64,000 bases of DNA. Origin: an uncultured Gemella sp. GTDB lineage: Bacteria; Bacillota; Bacilli; Staphylococcales; Gemellaceae. Where the stretch lies: contig CALHQV010000133.1 of NCBI GenBank assembly GCA_938038035.1, forward strand, positions 1-64,000. Direction: 5' to 3'. Each line of letters starts with the position of its first letter. The first letter of the stretch is position 1. The notes under the pieces were generated by a model. It saw only the letters and a list, made by a program, of their open reading frames with translations, made no database searches and was not told the DNA's origin. Below, piece by piece: positions 15,080-24,762 of the stretch. A program made the position numbers and the translations under genes.

Positions 15080-15919
15080 TTAAATAGTCCTTGTTTTTAC
15101 TTGAATTTCACGTACTGCTCTTAATATAGTATCAGTAACACTGTAATCAAATACATAATCACCAATATTATCCTCTACACACTCAGCAGGTTCGTCTGTA
15201 CCATCTTCACTAATTAATGCAAACAGATATAAGTTATAACACTGTTCTTTTAAATCTAAGTCAAATAGAGTAGTAGAATAGATATTTAAATAACTACGAA
15301 ATGGTAAACCTAGATTAACTCCACTTCTAATTAAATCAATTACCATGAATGATTCATCATTAACTGCTTTACAAAACTCTTTAACACGTAAAGCTATTTT
15401 AGTTAAGTCTTTAGGTTCTACAGGTTGTGTTTCTTTTTTATTTCGTAAATAGTTAACCAACTTCTCTTTAGTCATTGGTAGTATCTTAACAATGTGATTA
15501 TTGAAATCAGATTCATCAATGTCTAAAGAACCTACTACATTAAGTAATTCGTAGAATGTTACAATAATATCTCTATCTGATTCTAGAATAGAAAGTGAGA
15601 AATCTAATTGCTCATTAGCTTCAATCTCAATAGCTTCTTTATAAATCTTATACAATATCTCGTTATCTAAGTAGTAATCTTCAGAAACAAAGAAACCAAT
15701 TTCCATTAATAATTCAATTAATATTCCTTGAACAGAGCTTTTAATTAAATCGTCTAATTGACTCGTTGTAACGTCATCGTTACAGTTTTGGATGATATAA
15801 TCTATGTTATCACCATAATCATCTCGTACACCTGTTACGAGTTCCATTATATCAGTATATAGGGCAACATCTTCTTTTTCCCATGTACTGGTAATGTAAT
15901 TTAACATTAAATTACCCAT
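15080..15919 (-). CDS. Hypothetical protein, 279 aa
   Basis: An acidic, helical protein I do not recognise. It ends 2 nt before the beta-prime C gene starts and is likely co-transcribed with it. A virion or polymerase-associated role is only inference from position. Confidence 0.6.
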   Translation of the reverse strand: MGNLMLNYITSTWEKEDVALYTDIMELVTGVRDDYGDNIDYIIQNCNDDVTTSQLDDLIKSSVQGILIELLMEIGFFVSEDYYLDNEILYKIYKEAIEIEANEQLDFSLSILESDRDIIVTFYELLNVVGSLDIDESDFNNHIVKILPMTKEKLVNYLRNKKETQPVEPKDLTKIALRVKEFCKAVNDESFMVIDLIRSGVNLGLPFRSYLNIYSTTLFDLDLKEQCYNLYLFALISEDGTDEPAECVEDNIGDYVFDYSVTDTILRAVREIQVKTRTI

Positions 15920-16064
15920 TATAAATCTACCTTATAATAAAGTTAGTAAATAGTTAAAGACTAGCTACATATGTGATAATCTTTAAATTCATAACATAAA
16001 TCGAAGAATGTTAGTAAATATACATTAATCGACTTATTAGATTCATTTAAATAAGGAAATCAAA

Positions 16065-16841
16065 ATGACTGATGTAATCCTCCCGTTCAATTTAAAAAAT
16101 GGTCAGCAAATTAAAACTTCATTCAATGGTGAAAAATACAGTAGTAACCGTTTGCGATTGAAAACAAACAATAAACACCTACGTGAGAAAGTATTGTTGC
16201 TTGACCCTAAGAAACCTTATGTTAAAGCACGCGATGGTGAATTAAAACCAATCGAACGTGTTCGTAAAATGCCTGAAGATTTGAAAGGTTTGATGACACA
16301 AGAAGAATATTCAACTCTGGTGGATACCACATTTGAATCTTGTGTGGAAATCCATAAACACCTGTATGAACAAATCCTGGCCCCTAAACGTGCACTAGAA
16401 GCCTTCGGTGCACCAGATAAAGAAAAGATGCTTGCCTTTCTTCCAGAGCGCAATAAGTTCAAATTATTGGCAAACATGACCGTATCTGATATGTCCGATA
16501 TGGAACGTGAACTTAACTCTATTCGTAAACTTTATTCTAAATACCTGAATGAAGACGATACAGTTAAGAAAGAAGTAAACCAAGAAGATGCTTTCTTTTT
16601 GGAATTGATTACAGATATTAAATTACGCTATGTTGTGTGTGCTAACCGTATTCGTAATACATTGTTGTCCGAAGTACAACACATTAGCGACTTCTACACT
16701 ACCATGGTAATTAATTATTATCATCAACACCCAGAAGAAGCTCCAGAAGATATTAAGAAATTCATTTCTGAAGAATTGTATAAATATACAAACCCTAATT
16801 TAAATGCTGCTCAGCCAGCACCTGTTAAAGAAGGAAATTAA
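16065..16841 (+). CDS. Hypothetical protein, 258 aa
   Basis: A basic N-terminus (NGEKYSSNRLRLKTNNKHLR) and a helical body; no known motif. Start after AAGGAAATCAAA. Its stop codon abuts the ATG of the next gene, so the pair is translationally coupled. Confidence 0.65.
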   Translation: MTDVILPFNLKNGQQIKTSFNGEKYSSNRLRLKTNNKHLREKVLLLDPKKPYVKARDGELKPIERVRKMPEDLKGLMTQEEYSTLVDTTFESCVEIHKHLYEQILAPKRALEAFGAPDKEKMLAFLPERNKFKLLANMTVSDMSDMERELNSIRKLYSKYLNEDDTVKKEVNQEDAFFLELITDIKLRYVVCANRIRNTLLSEVQHISDFYTTMVINYYHQHPEEAPEDIKKFISEELYKYTNPNLNAAQPAPVKEGN

Positions 16842-18803
16842 ATGAGTGACCAAAACGAAGTTAAGTTACATGATACAATTGACATTGAAAAAGCAGGTAA
16901 CCCTACTGAACCTACACAACGTAGTAATAATGAAAATGTAGACCCAATGCACGATACAATTGATATTGATAAAGTAGGTAATCTTGCTGAATATGCTAAT
17001 CGTGACAATAGTGAAAATATCGATTCAATGACTATTGAAGAAATGATTCAGAATGGTGAGTTAACAGATAACCACTCTAAAAAAGAACCCGTAGTCGAAG
17101 AGTCTCGAATTATGGATCCTTCTCTGTTTGAATCACTTAAAGCAGATACACCAGAAATTGCTAAGATTGATTTCGAAACACCTACTGAAGAGACAAATCA
17201 ACCAGAAGATAAGAAAAAAACTGCTGCTAAAATTCTTCACAATGTACAATCCCGTGTAGGTGCAATTGATAAATCAGGTGTGAAACACTGGGTTCCTACT
17301 AGCTCACTTAATGAAGCAAAGAAACCAGCTTCTAAACCAATTCCTGTAGAAATTGCTAATCGTAGTTTGAGTAACTCAGATGAGAAAGTAGTGGACTTTA
17401 AGAAACGTGAAGACCTTGAGAAATTCAATGATTCTATCTCTATTCCACCTGATTCTAAAGAAAACATTATTCGCTACGTTACAGAAAATCCACATTCTGT
17501 AGAAGGCGATATGGGTTCTACTAAGCTCTATCAGCTTACTACAGGTATGGAATTGATTTCTGGTGAAGAAGAATTTGTCAATAAGACCCTTAATGATGAA
17601 AAAGTAGAAATCTCTACAGCATATACGCGTGAAGGTTCTGAAAAGAAAGTAGCTTCACACCGCTCAATGATGCGTTTGGAAACAGGTAATGTATCTGGTA
17701 TTCGCGCTCGTGCAGCGATTATGGATTCATTAGGTTTGTCTACCTTCTTCGAGGTAGTATTACCACATTCTGGCTTGGTAGCTGTTATTTCAGCTCCACT
17801 GGTACATGAGCTGGTAGACTTACAAACTACCATTGATACTTCCAAGATTAACTTAGGTCGTTCTATTGGTGGTTCTAACTACGGTACTACTACTTGGTTT
17901 ATCGGTAATAAACTGGTTGATTTGTTTATTAAGAAAATTGAACGAATCAATGTAAAAAACTATACACCAGAATTGCTTCGTAGTTTGATTGATCCAATGG
18001 ATATTCCTACTATTGCATGGGCATTAGCATGTACTAAATATCCAGATGGTTATACCTATAGTCGTCTTGTACTGGGTAAAGAAGGACGTACTGAGTCTGT
18101 AATGGGTACCATTAATCTTAACGATATTTCATTCCCACTGAATTCTAAATTGTCTATTCGCCAAAAACAACATCTTGGCAATGCTGATAACATTATGCAT
18201 TCAGTTGAAGAGATTGAATCTTATCGTCGAGATTGGAAATCTAAAGACGAGATTGAAGAATTCAAGCGCACAATTAGTGAACGTACTGTTATTCAAAATG
18301 GCCATCAAGTAACTAAGAAAGTAGAAATTACCTTTGCTCCTACTAATGTTGATAATTATGTCGAACATGGTACAGCATGGGACGTTTACTTGCGTGAAGC
18401 TATTAATGAAACATTGGCTATGGTTCCTGATGAAAATGTTCGTTCCGAATACTTGGCTCGTAAGATTACTGCCACATCAATGCGTGAGTATAGTCATTTG
18501 ATTAAAGAAATCACTATTACTAACGATTACGGTGAACCAGGTAAAAATATCGTTACGGTTATTACTAGCCATAGTGATATCATGGACTTCATTGACATTT
18601 CTGCAAATGATATTAATTTGATTAAGAAATTCCGTGAAGCAGTGATTGAGTTTATTAACCAACAAACCAAGATTGTTTATGGTGTCCCTGTGGCAAATGA
18701 AACAGAGGAAACACATGAACTCAGTAACTCAATTGTCCCAATCAATCCGGTGATGCTTTTTTTTATTCTGACCGGTCGGATTTATCAGTCACTCGGGAAC
18801 TAG
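16842..18803 (+). CDS. Large protein of unknown function, zero-frame product (653 aa)
   Basis: Residues 1-60 contain a direct duplication, HDTIDIEKAGNPTE... and HDTIDIDKVGNLAE..., about 28 residues apart. Residues 60-170 look disordered; 170-640 look folded. The zero frame ends with ILTGRIYQSLGN after a run of eight T. In the -1 frame from that run coding continues 201 residues to 19369, giving an 842-residue fusion. A short form plus a frameshifted long form is reminiscent of tail-assembly chaperones, but no such homology is visible; a real indel or sequencing error in the homopolymer is equally possible. Confidence 0.65.
   Translation: MSDQNEVKLHDTIDIEKAGNPTEPTQRSNNENVDPMHDTIDIDKVGNLAEYANRDNSENIDSMTIEEMIQNGELTDNHSKKEPVVEESRIMDPSLFESLKADTPEIAKIDFETPTEETNQPEDKKKTAAKILHNVQSRVGAIDKSGVKHWVPTSSLNEAKKPASKPIPVEIANRSLSNSDEKVVDFKKREDLEKFNDSISIPPDSKENIIRYVTENPHSVEGDMGSTKLYQLTTGMELISGEEEFVNKTLNDEKVEISTAYTREGSEKKVASHRSMMRLETGNVSGIRARAAIMDSLGLSTFFEVVLPHSGLVAVISAPLVHELVDLQTTIDTSKINLGRSIGGSNYGTTTWFIGNKLVDLFIKKIERINVKNYTPELLRSLIDPMDIPTIAWALACTKYPDGYTYSRLVLGKEGRTESVMGTINLNDISFPLNSKLSIRQKQHLGNADNIMHSVEEIESYRRDWKSKDEIEEFKRTISERTVIQNGHQVTKKVEITFAPTNVDNYVEHGTAWDVYLREAINETLAMVPDENVRSEYLARKITATSMREYSHLIKEITITNDYGEPGKNIVTVITSHSDIMDFIDISANDINLIKKFREAVIEFINQQTKIVYGVPVANETEETHELSNSIVPINPVMLFFILTGRIYQSLGN
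18758..18764 (+). other. Candidate -1 frameshift site (T-TTT-TTT)
   Basis: The zero frame reads CTT TTT TTT ATT; slipping back one gives TTT TTT TAT TCT GAC and opens the frame of 18764-19369. The heptamer U-UUU-UUU fits the X-XXY-YYZ rule. The only nearby stem is a weak GACCGGTC palindrome. Confidence 0.45.
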
Positions 18804-19369
18804 ACAATAGACGAGTAATACCTAATGCAACGGGTGCTATCAAAGACCCGTTGTTTGGTATCGACTTTGTTAAGCGTTCCGACATACTGGAAGATACTGC
18901 TGGTACAGACTATGGTGAGGAAGAGATACGCCATAACCGAGGTAATGAAGAGTTTAATACTGTTATTGCTTCTGGTAAGGCAGACCCTATTAAAGACGAT
19001 GTATTGAAGAAACTTTCGATATTGTCGCTACACGATTCTTGTTATAATTTAGACCCAATGACAAGTAATAAAGAAAATGGGGAGAAGGTATGTCATTCCT
19101 CACTATACCCAGTAGCCATGAAAAAAGCATATGTTATTCATGGTGAGGGTAGTTTGTTACAAACAGCAATAGAAGAATTCATTTTACTAGATATTGGTAA
19201 GTTTACTAACATGAATTTACAGCAGTGGATGTCTTTAACTTATCATGAACAAAAGATGATAAGAGAGACAGTAGACAAGCGTAAGAGAATGGAAGCAGCT
19301 GCTACTGATAATTTAGTTAATGGATTAAAAGAATCCGCCGCTCAAGCAGAAAAAAATAAACAACATTGA
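18764..19369 (+). CDS. Minus-one-frame extension of the 16842 gene
   Basis: An open frame without a stop from the T run to 19369, starting YSDRSDLSVTRELDNRRVIP. A separate start could be TTG at 18851, but no ribosome site precedes it and conserved-looking coding begins upstream of it, so fusion is favoured. The C-terminal part (MNLQQWMSLTYHEQKMIRET) is helical and basic, like C-termini of some baseplate or tail-assembly proteins. Confidence 0.6.
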   Translation, partial: YSDRSDLSVTRELDNRRVIPNATGAIKDPLFGIDFVKRSDILEDTAGTDYGEEEIRHNRGNEEFNTVIASGKADPIKDDVLKKLSILSLHDSCYNLDPMTSNKENGEKVCHSSLYPVAMKKAYVIHGEGSLLQTAIEEFILLDIGKFTNMNLQQWMSLTYHEQKMIRETVDKRKRMEAAATDNLVNGLKESAAQAEKNKQH

Positions 19370-19373
19370 TACT

Positions 19374-19405
19374 ATACCACTACTACCGATTGGTAGTAGT
19401 GGTAT
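19374..19405. terminator. Bidirectional terminator between convergent genes
   Basis: ATACCACTACTACC pairs with GGTAGTAGTGGTAT around GATT. Confidence 0.75.
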
Positions 19406-19415
19406 ATATATATAT

Positions 19416-20018
19416 CTAATTAGGTAAGTTATAAATGACTTCAGCCATTTGATAAAAACCATATTCTGCATTACAATCGTAACCAGGAGGATTTTCAGTT
19501 AATACTATTTCATTATCACTAATATACGATACAGATAGATTAAACTTAATCAAATCTTGATAAGGAATAGAGATAGAACCATTTGGACTAATAGAAACAG
19601 AACCAATATTTCTATTATTTATCTCAATGAATCTCAAATCGTTTATTTCTTTAGATATCCATGTGGATAACTCAAATAAACCATTAGCGATATGCCTACA
19701 AATAGTATAAGCTGTTTGCTCATCCATGTATAATGTATTCAGTAAACAAGCTTGTAAACTAGATAAAGTCATTTCGTAAGATAAATCATCTAAATGAGGA
19801 TTATCTAAATCATGTTCAAATGTAGGATTCATCATTCTAGTTTGACTATTAAATAGATTACGAACAAAGTCGTTAATGATTACATCAAAGTTTAGTTTGT
19901 AAACAGCATTGATATTGGTTTGTTTAAATTTAAGATTACTGTACCCAATAACTAAATTAGCAGCTATCCTAAAGTCAACAGGAATACCAAAATGAAATTC
20001 AACTAGGTTTCTGTCCAT
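19416..20018 (-). CDS. Hypothetical protein, 200 aa
   Basis: Unrecognised. One of four adjacent minus-strand genes (to 21699) with similar size, acidic composition and Ile/Asn/Tyr-rich beta segments, possibly distant paralogues or parts of one virion complex. Confidence 0.6.
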   Translation of the reverse strand: MDRNLVEFHFGIPVDFRIAANLVIGYSNLKFKQTNINAVYKLNFDVIINDFVRNLFNSQTRMMNPTFEHDLDNPHLDDLSYEMTLSSLQACLLNTLYMDEQTAYTICRHIANGLFELSTWISKEINDLRFIEINNRNIGSVSISPNGSISIPYQDLIKFNLSVSYISDNEIVLTENPPGYDCNAEYGFYQMAEVIYNLPN

Positions 20019-20024
20019 TATCTA

Positions 20025-20519
20025 TTACTCCGATACTAAACTCAAATTTACATTTATTACTTCAATACTAAGCTCAAATATACCTGAATGAATGACTCTA
20101 GTTTTATTCCAAGTCAGTTGAGGGTTAAGAACTTGTTCAAATCCTACTACAATAGTTCCAATCACATCAAACATTCCATTACAGATAATCTCAGCAAATA
20201 TATTCCTTAATAAATTTTTAATATAAAGTTCACCATTAGTAGTAGGTATGTTTTCCTTATACATCGAATAAAGGTAAGAATCATCTAAACCATCCGTATT
20301 CTGAATACTAATCCTATCTAAATACTTTTTATAAGCAACATCGCTTAAATATTCAGCATCTTCGACAGTTAAAGCTTTATTGAAAGTATAAGTACCACTA
20401 ATAGCTACCTCTAAGATAAATTGAATATCCTCTTTGGTATCTTTCTTATAAATTAATTTACCTAATTCATCAGCAGAGAAACCATAGAGACTTTCAATAT
20501 TAATTAAATGTTTTACCAC
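20025..20519 (-). CDS. Hypothetical protein, 164 aa
   Basis: Unrecognised. Overlaps the start of the 20513-21256 gene's 3' end by 7 nt and is followed 6 nt later by the 200-aa gene, so it is in one operon. Helical N-terminal half; the C-terminal half has FEQVLNPQLTWNKT then a beta-like tail. Confidence 0.6.
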   Translation of the reverse strand: MVKHLINIESLYGFSADELGKLIYKKDTKEDIQFILEVAISGTYTFNKALTVEDAEYLSDVAYKKYLDRISIQNTDGLDDSYLYSMYKENIPTTNGELYIKNLLRNIFAEIICNGMFDVIGTIVVGFEQVLNPQLTWNKTRVIHSGIFELSIEVINVNLSLVSE

Positions 20520-21256
20520 GAGATATCTCCAGAATACACAACGTCGTTTGAACCATACCCAAAGTCATTAAGACCGGTTTTAAGATTATACAATTCACCA
20601 TTATCAAAATCAAAATAAATGTTACACAACATATTATTCTCTAAAATACTAACAAGAATAGGAGAAGGATCCTCTTGACGATAGAATATATCTGTATATG
20701 TTTCAATACTTGATACAACTATAGACATATTACCTTTATCATTCTCGATAATATAACGAGATAAATCTGGAAATGATGCGTAAAAGTATTGGTTAAAGAA
20801 GTACAGAAAGTAAGCAATAAAGTCAATAATCTCCACAGGAGTAGAAACAGATAAATCTACCTCTACCCCATCTTTATTTATTATCATACCACATTCTTCT
20901 TTAACTTCATCATTTTCTATTAATTCCTCGATTATAACATCCATTTGCTGGGTTAATGCTTCTATTGTCGTATAACCAGAGTAATTGATATAATGTCCTA
21001 ATACTTCATCTGTTAGAGGCATTTGGGATACCTCTAAAGATCGTTTATCAATTAACATAGTGGTAAATATATACTCAATGATTTCTTCTACACCAAATGG
21101 GAAGTACTGTTTATTAGTATCGTACACACCATCGAACATATTATTATAGCATGAATCAATAGGTGAGTAACCCATAGCATTAATAACCCTATTGTATATC
21201 TCTCGGATAGAAACACTCATCTCTATTCTAGAGAGATTACTAAAGTCTAAATTCAT
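20513..21256 (-). CDS. Hypothetical protein, 247 aa
   Basis: Unrecognised acidic protein with an aromatic patch (FLYFFNQYFYASFPDLSRY, about 170-190) also echoed in the 146-aa neighbour (FLYFVPRDFDCYF), supporting a paralogue relation within this cluster. Confidence 0.6.
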   Translation of the reverse strand: MNLDFSNLSRIEMSVSIREIYNRVINAMGYSPIDSCYNNMFDGVYDTNKQYFPFGVEEIIEYIFTTMLIDKRSLEVSQMPLTDEVLGHYINYSGYTTIEALTQQMDVIIEELIENDEVKEECGMIINKDGVEVDLSVSTPVEIIDFIAYFLYFFNQYFYASFPDLSRYIIENDKGNMSIVVSSIETYTDIFYRQEDPSPILVSILENNMLCNIYFDFDNGELYNLKTGLNDFGYGSNDVVYSGDISW

Positions 21257-21258
21257 TT

Positions 21259-21699
21259 TTAATCCTCACGTATTTCTAAGAACACCATATTTGGATTACG
21301 TCGTTTATCTATATCGACAGTTACAAAATAACAGTCAAAATCTCTCGGTACGAAATAGAGAAAATTAATGATACATTCAATAATAACCATCAGACTTTCT
21401 TCTAAATCATTATCTAGATAAACAGACTCAGCTACATATGTTTCATTTCCATTGATGTCCCTATAATGAATATTAATTCCATCAGTTACTTTTAATGTAT
21501 TGGTAATGAAGTTACTAACTAACTCGATTTCATTATCAAGTTTAAAGATATCCAAGTCTTCTAACATAAACACAAATACATCGCGTAAAGTGAAATCAAA
21601 ACTATTAATAAAATAATTATTAAGTTTATTAATTTCATCTAATGTGAAACGAAAACCTAATACGTGAATAATGTTAATGGGAATAATATACTTATCCAT
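21259..21699 (-). CDS. Hypothetical protein, 146 aa
   Basis: First gene of the four-gene cluster. Shares an INFLYFVPRDFDCYFVTVD-type block with the 247-aa gene. Leader TTATATAAAGGAATTT precedes the ATG. Confidence 0.6.
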   Translation of the reverse strand: MDKYIIPINIIHVLGFRFTLDEINKLNNYFINSFDFTLRDVFVFMLEDLDIFKLDNEIELVSNFITNTLKVTDGINIHYRDINGNETYVAESVYLDNDLEESLMVIIECIINFLYFVPRDFDCYFVTVDIDKRRNPNMVFLEIRED

Positions 21700-21721
21700 T
21701 TTTAAATTCCTTTATATAAAT

Positions 21722-21750
21722 ACTGAAGAGGATAATAAACCCTCTTCAGT
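21722..21750 (-). terminator. Hairpin between DHFR and downstream cluster
   Basis: ACTGAAGAGG pairs with CCTCTTCAGT. The same CTGAAGAGG/CCTCTTCAG stem recurs on the other side of the DHFR gene. Confidence 0.65.
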
Positions 21751-21766
21751 ATAATAATATATGTTT
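21751..21766 (-). promoter_or_regulatory. Motif AAACATATATTATTAT
   Basis: Matches the putative promoter motif, but here it lies between the DHFR stop and the hairpin, so a terminator would follow the start site; function is therefore doubtful at this copy. Confidence 0.25.
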
Positions 21767-21770
21767 AATC

Positions 21771-22436
21771 TTATTTACAGTTTTTCTCTAATTCTTCATG
21801 GTATCGTTCAAAATAGATATGGGCAGATTCATCACTAATATAAATAACATCTTCTAACTCACCATTACTATTAGGGATATCTTTAACAACATATTGATTA
21901 AACCTTAAAATAGTTTCTCCTGTATTTAGAATTTTAATATCATCGTCTTTAGTCGTTTGAATCACTTCTTTTTGACGACATAAGTGAAACTCATTAATCT
22001 CATCTATAAACTCCTTATAGATTTCTTCACCACCAATAATCCAGATATCTGTACCATGTAGTTCAGCAATATTTCTTAATAGTTTCTTCTTATTGTCGAT
22101 ATTGTAAATATGTACAATGGATGGGTCTACCATTTGGTCTTCATTTAAAAACTCTTTTGAATTCTTACGACTAATAATATAATTAGTTCGATTAGGTAAT
22201 GGACCTTTTAATGTTTCCCACGTTTTCCTACCCATGATAACAGGATGACCTACAGTTAGTTTTCTAAAGTATTGTAAATCAGCTTTGTTCTTAATAGGTA
22301 GCTTATCATTTAAAGAATAAATATAATAACCATTTTGGTTAACCACTACACCAATAATAGCCTTAACTAAATAATCATCTTTGTAAGCATATTCATCTTC
22401 TAAATCTTCAATATCTGAATTAGGTAACTGTTCCAT
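21771..22436 (-). CDS. Dihydrofolate reductase
   Basis: A 221-residue enzyme reducing dihydrofolate to tetrahydrofolate with NADPH, sustaining dTMP synthesis. Seen: LNDKLPIKNKADLQYFRKLT (about 42-61) with the active-site Asp near 53, HPVIMGRKTWETL (64-76), PLPNRTNYIISR (79-90), and IWIIGGEEIYKEF (NADPH GG site). The W of the usual LPW is replaced by I, seen in divergent phage enzymes. About 20 acidic residues precede the domain. Flanked by matching hairpins, so probably a single-gene transcript; pairs functionally with the dCTP deaminase. Confidence 0.88.
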   Translation of the reverse strand: MEQLPNSDIEDLEDEYAYKDDYLVKAIIGVVVNQNGYYIYSLNDKLPIKNKADLQYFRKLTVGHPVIMGRKTWETLKGPLPNRTNYIISRKNSKEFLNEDQMVDPSIVHIYNIDNKKKLLRNIAELHGTDIWIIGGEEIYKEFIDEINEFHLCRQKEVIQTTKDDDIKILNTGETILRFNQYVVKDIPNSNGELEDVIYISDESAHIYFERYHEELEKNCK

Positions 22437-22462
22437 AAAGGTACTCCTTAATATAAAATAAT

Positions 22463-22490
22463 ATACTGAAGAGGATATCCTCTTCAGTAT
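22463..22490 (-). terminator. Palindromic hairpin upstream of DHFR
   Basis: ATACTGAAGAGGAT and its complement form a 28-nt palindrome between the 203-aa gene and DHFR, nearly the same sequence as the hairpin at 21722-21750. Confidence 0.6.
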
Positions 22491-22529
22491 ATTATTAAGT
22501 AATATATAATTATTTAGTTAGTACTTAAT

Positions 22530-23141
22530 CTACCTGGTTTGTTTAACACCATGGAAACCATCTAACGTTATTGGTAAGAACGATATTGGTTTAAAGATTA
22601 CATCCATATCGAATGAACCAATATATACTAAAGAATCAGGATTAGCAGTAACCCTAATCTTACCAGTATCGTAGTTGTAACCATTTTGAGTATATTTAAC
22701 CACAGTTACTTTTAAAGAATCCATTCTAAAATTAGCTCTACTTTTAATAGCATCAAATACTTCTTTTACTTTAGGAGTACTATATCGCCAACTATCAGTA
22801 GTAATACTAAACGAACCATCAGAGTTATCACCATCAATTGCGTAGATTAACCACTGTGCACCTACGTGGACTCTTCTGTAAGAACGAATAGTGCTAGAAC
22901 CTTCCCAGCGTTCACTATTATCTTTAGCCGTAATTTTAACCGAAGTATTCTTTTCCTTCAAGAATTTATTACGGAATGCTTCAGATGCACCGAATTGGTC
23001 TTTAGTTAAACTATCAGGTAAGTTTATTTTAGGACGTGGTGTACCAAACTCAACCTCACTCAATTTTAATGGAAACTCATTAATCTCATTGATGTGGTTA
23101 AGTAGATTTTGTTCTTCTGAAATATTTGGATTGACTCTCAT
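22530..23141 (-). CDS. Hypothetical protein, 203 aa
   Basis: Unrecognised. A beta-rich middle (SYRRVHVGAQWLIYAIDGD) and a C-terminal beta segment. Co-directional with the prohead protease upstream, suggesting a virion role, not proven. Confidence 0.6.
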   Translation of the reverse strand: MRVNPNISEEQNLLNHINEINEFPLKLSEVEFGTPRPKINLPDSLTKDQFGASEAFRNKFLKEKNTSVKITAKDNSERWEGSSTIRSYRRVHVGAQWLIYAIDGDNSDGSFSITTDSWRYSTPKVKEVFDAIKSRANFRMDSLKVTVVKYTQNGYNYDTGKIRVTANPDSLVYIGSFDMDVIFKPISFLPITLDGFHGVKQTR

Positions 23142-23162
23142 CTCAATCTCCTTATTACAGAA

Positions 23163-23999
23163 TTACCAACTAAATGATTTAGATAAATCTTGTTTAACTG
23201 GTTTAACAGAAGTATGTTTAAAGATATCCGTTAGAACAGATAAAGTAGAAGACTCTACAGATACCATACCTGCTTCAGCACGTTCTACTACACGTTTAGC
23301 AGATTCCGCTGTCACTTCAACGTCACAAATATCAATAGCACCAGTATCAATAGCATTAACGTGATTGACAGATTCTAAAGATGGACTGATTAGTTTTTCA
23401 GCACAAGTAATACCAGGTTCAGTTACATAGTCGAATGTGATTACAGTGTGTAATACTTTAACATTACGACCACCCATGTTCTTACGAGTAGTCAGACTAC
23501 GTATACTAAAACAAACATTAAATCCTTTTTCTTGCAAGTCTTGTTCTAAGAACTTACCATAAGGACCACTTGGTTTAATTTTAGCAAAGATACCTACACA
23601 TTTCTCTTTAGTCAATGGGTCGATATAACCTGGTACCAACCAAATTGCACCAAAAGTAGCACATACTTTAGTTTCTTCAATTTGCATATTTCGTTCTAAG
23701 AACTGAATGTCAGTCATACCAGCTTCACGTTTAGGATGACCATATTCTGCTTTAACGAAACCACCTTGAATTCTATCATTAAACAAAGTACCTGGAGCAA
23801 AGAAGCTTTCAGCACCTTCTGAAGAATAGTATTCGTTTTGACCTGATTTATTTACATTCTTAGATGCGTGGTCTAACGCACCAATACAGATAGTATACCA
23901 ACCACCTTCGTCAGGTCGTAAGATACCTTGTTTATCTGTACCATCTAATCTTGACATTTTATAGACAAAATTAGAATCTTTCATGTCGTAACTTAACAT
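23163..23999 (-). CDS. Prohead maturation protease (gp21-like serine protease)
   Basis: A 278-residue protein resembling the capsid assembly protease family of myoviruses. GFVKAEYGHPKREAG (about 80-94) fits the G-x-x-x-H-P motif with catalytic His near 88, and GFNVCFSIRSLT (about 159-170) fits the FS-x-R-S/G serine block (Ser 165 or 168). Between them FGAIWLVPGYI and FAKIKPSGPYG form the expected beta strands. It would cleave scaffold and capsid subunits during head maturation. Serine assignment and family are by pattern, not search. Confidence 0.7.
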   Translation of the reverse strand: MLSYDMKDSNFVYKMSRLDGTDKQGILRPDEGGWYTICIGALDHASKNVNKSGQNEYYSSEGAESFFAPGTLFNDRIQGGFVKAEYGHPKREAGMTDIQFLERNMQIEETKVCATFGAIWLVPGYIDPLTKEKCVGIFAKIKPSGPYGKFLEQDLQEKGFNVCFSIRSLTTRKNMGGRNVKVLHTVITFDYVTEPGITCAEKLISPSLESVNHVNAIDTGAIDICDVEVTAESAKRVVERAEAGMVSVESSTLSVLTDIFKHTSVKPVKQDLSKSFSW

Positions 24000-24019
24000 A
24001 ATTAAATATCCATTTCTTT

Positions 24020-24745
24020 TTAATATCTTAAGATGTAATCGATAGTTTCTGTTTGGTTAGTTGGATTATTAATAGCTGAAACGACACCAGTGTAGAAATA
24101 ACTACCAGTAATTTTAGTTAAGGCACTGGTAGCACTAAAGTTTACAGATGAGGCTGGAACATACACAGGTGGTGTATTAAACATATCAACTTCATTAATA
24201 ATTTCCCGATAATACTGGTTGATGTCATTTGGGTTCCTCGCAATAATACTGATTGGTACAGTAGGTGCCTCCATTGTATCAGATAACGAAGCCCCAGCAA
24301 ATTCATCACACGTATCGAATATCTTATTAATATCCATATACGTCACGTAGAATGGAACCTTACCCCTACTAATAAATTCCTTGAATACTTTTACGATAAT
24401 ATTATTATCTTTCAAAATATCTATTGTTTTAATAACCACAGAACCAGGTTGATAAGTTAACACATAATACGGTTCTTGTGTTTCCTCATGTGTAACAATA
24501 TCGACAGAATCTGGGTCTGAATGTAAATACCCCATCATGTTGTGGATTGCATAATAGTTTCCATCTAATGTTTCTATTCTAAACAAACCATAGAACGAGG
24601 TATCTACACCAACAGTAGCCAGACCAACTGTTTCAAAACGTACAGGGAAAATGATTTTACAACCTTTAGTGGTAATTACTTGGTTGTCTACTTCTTTTAA
24701 AATATCTTTAATTTTATCAGCATCACGCTGTGACAGATTATTCAT
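24020..24745 (-). CDS. Hypothetical protein, probable virion part, 241 aa
   Basis: A beta-rich protein with no known motif. It lies between the protease and a 489-aa gene with small gaps, so one operon. Structural role inferred from position only. Confidence 0.6.
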   Translation of the reverse strand: MNNLSQRDADKIKDILKEVDNQVITTKGCKIIFPVRFETVGLATVGVDTSFYGLFRIETLDGNYYAIHNMMGYLHSDPDSVDIVTHEETQEPYYVLTYQPGSVVIKTIDILKDNNIIVKVFKEFISRGKVPFYVTYMDINKIFDTCDEFAGASLSDTMEAPTVPISIIARNPNDINQYYREIINEVDMFNTPPVYVPASSVNFSATSALTKITGSYFYTGVVSAINNPTNQTETIDYILRY

Positions 24746-24762
24746 CAGTTGGTCCTTACAGA

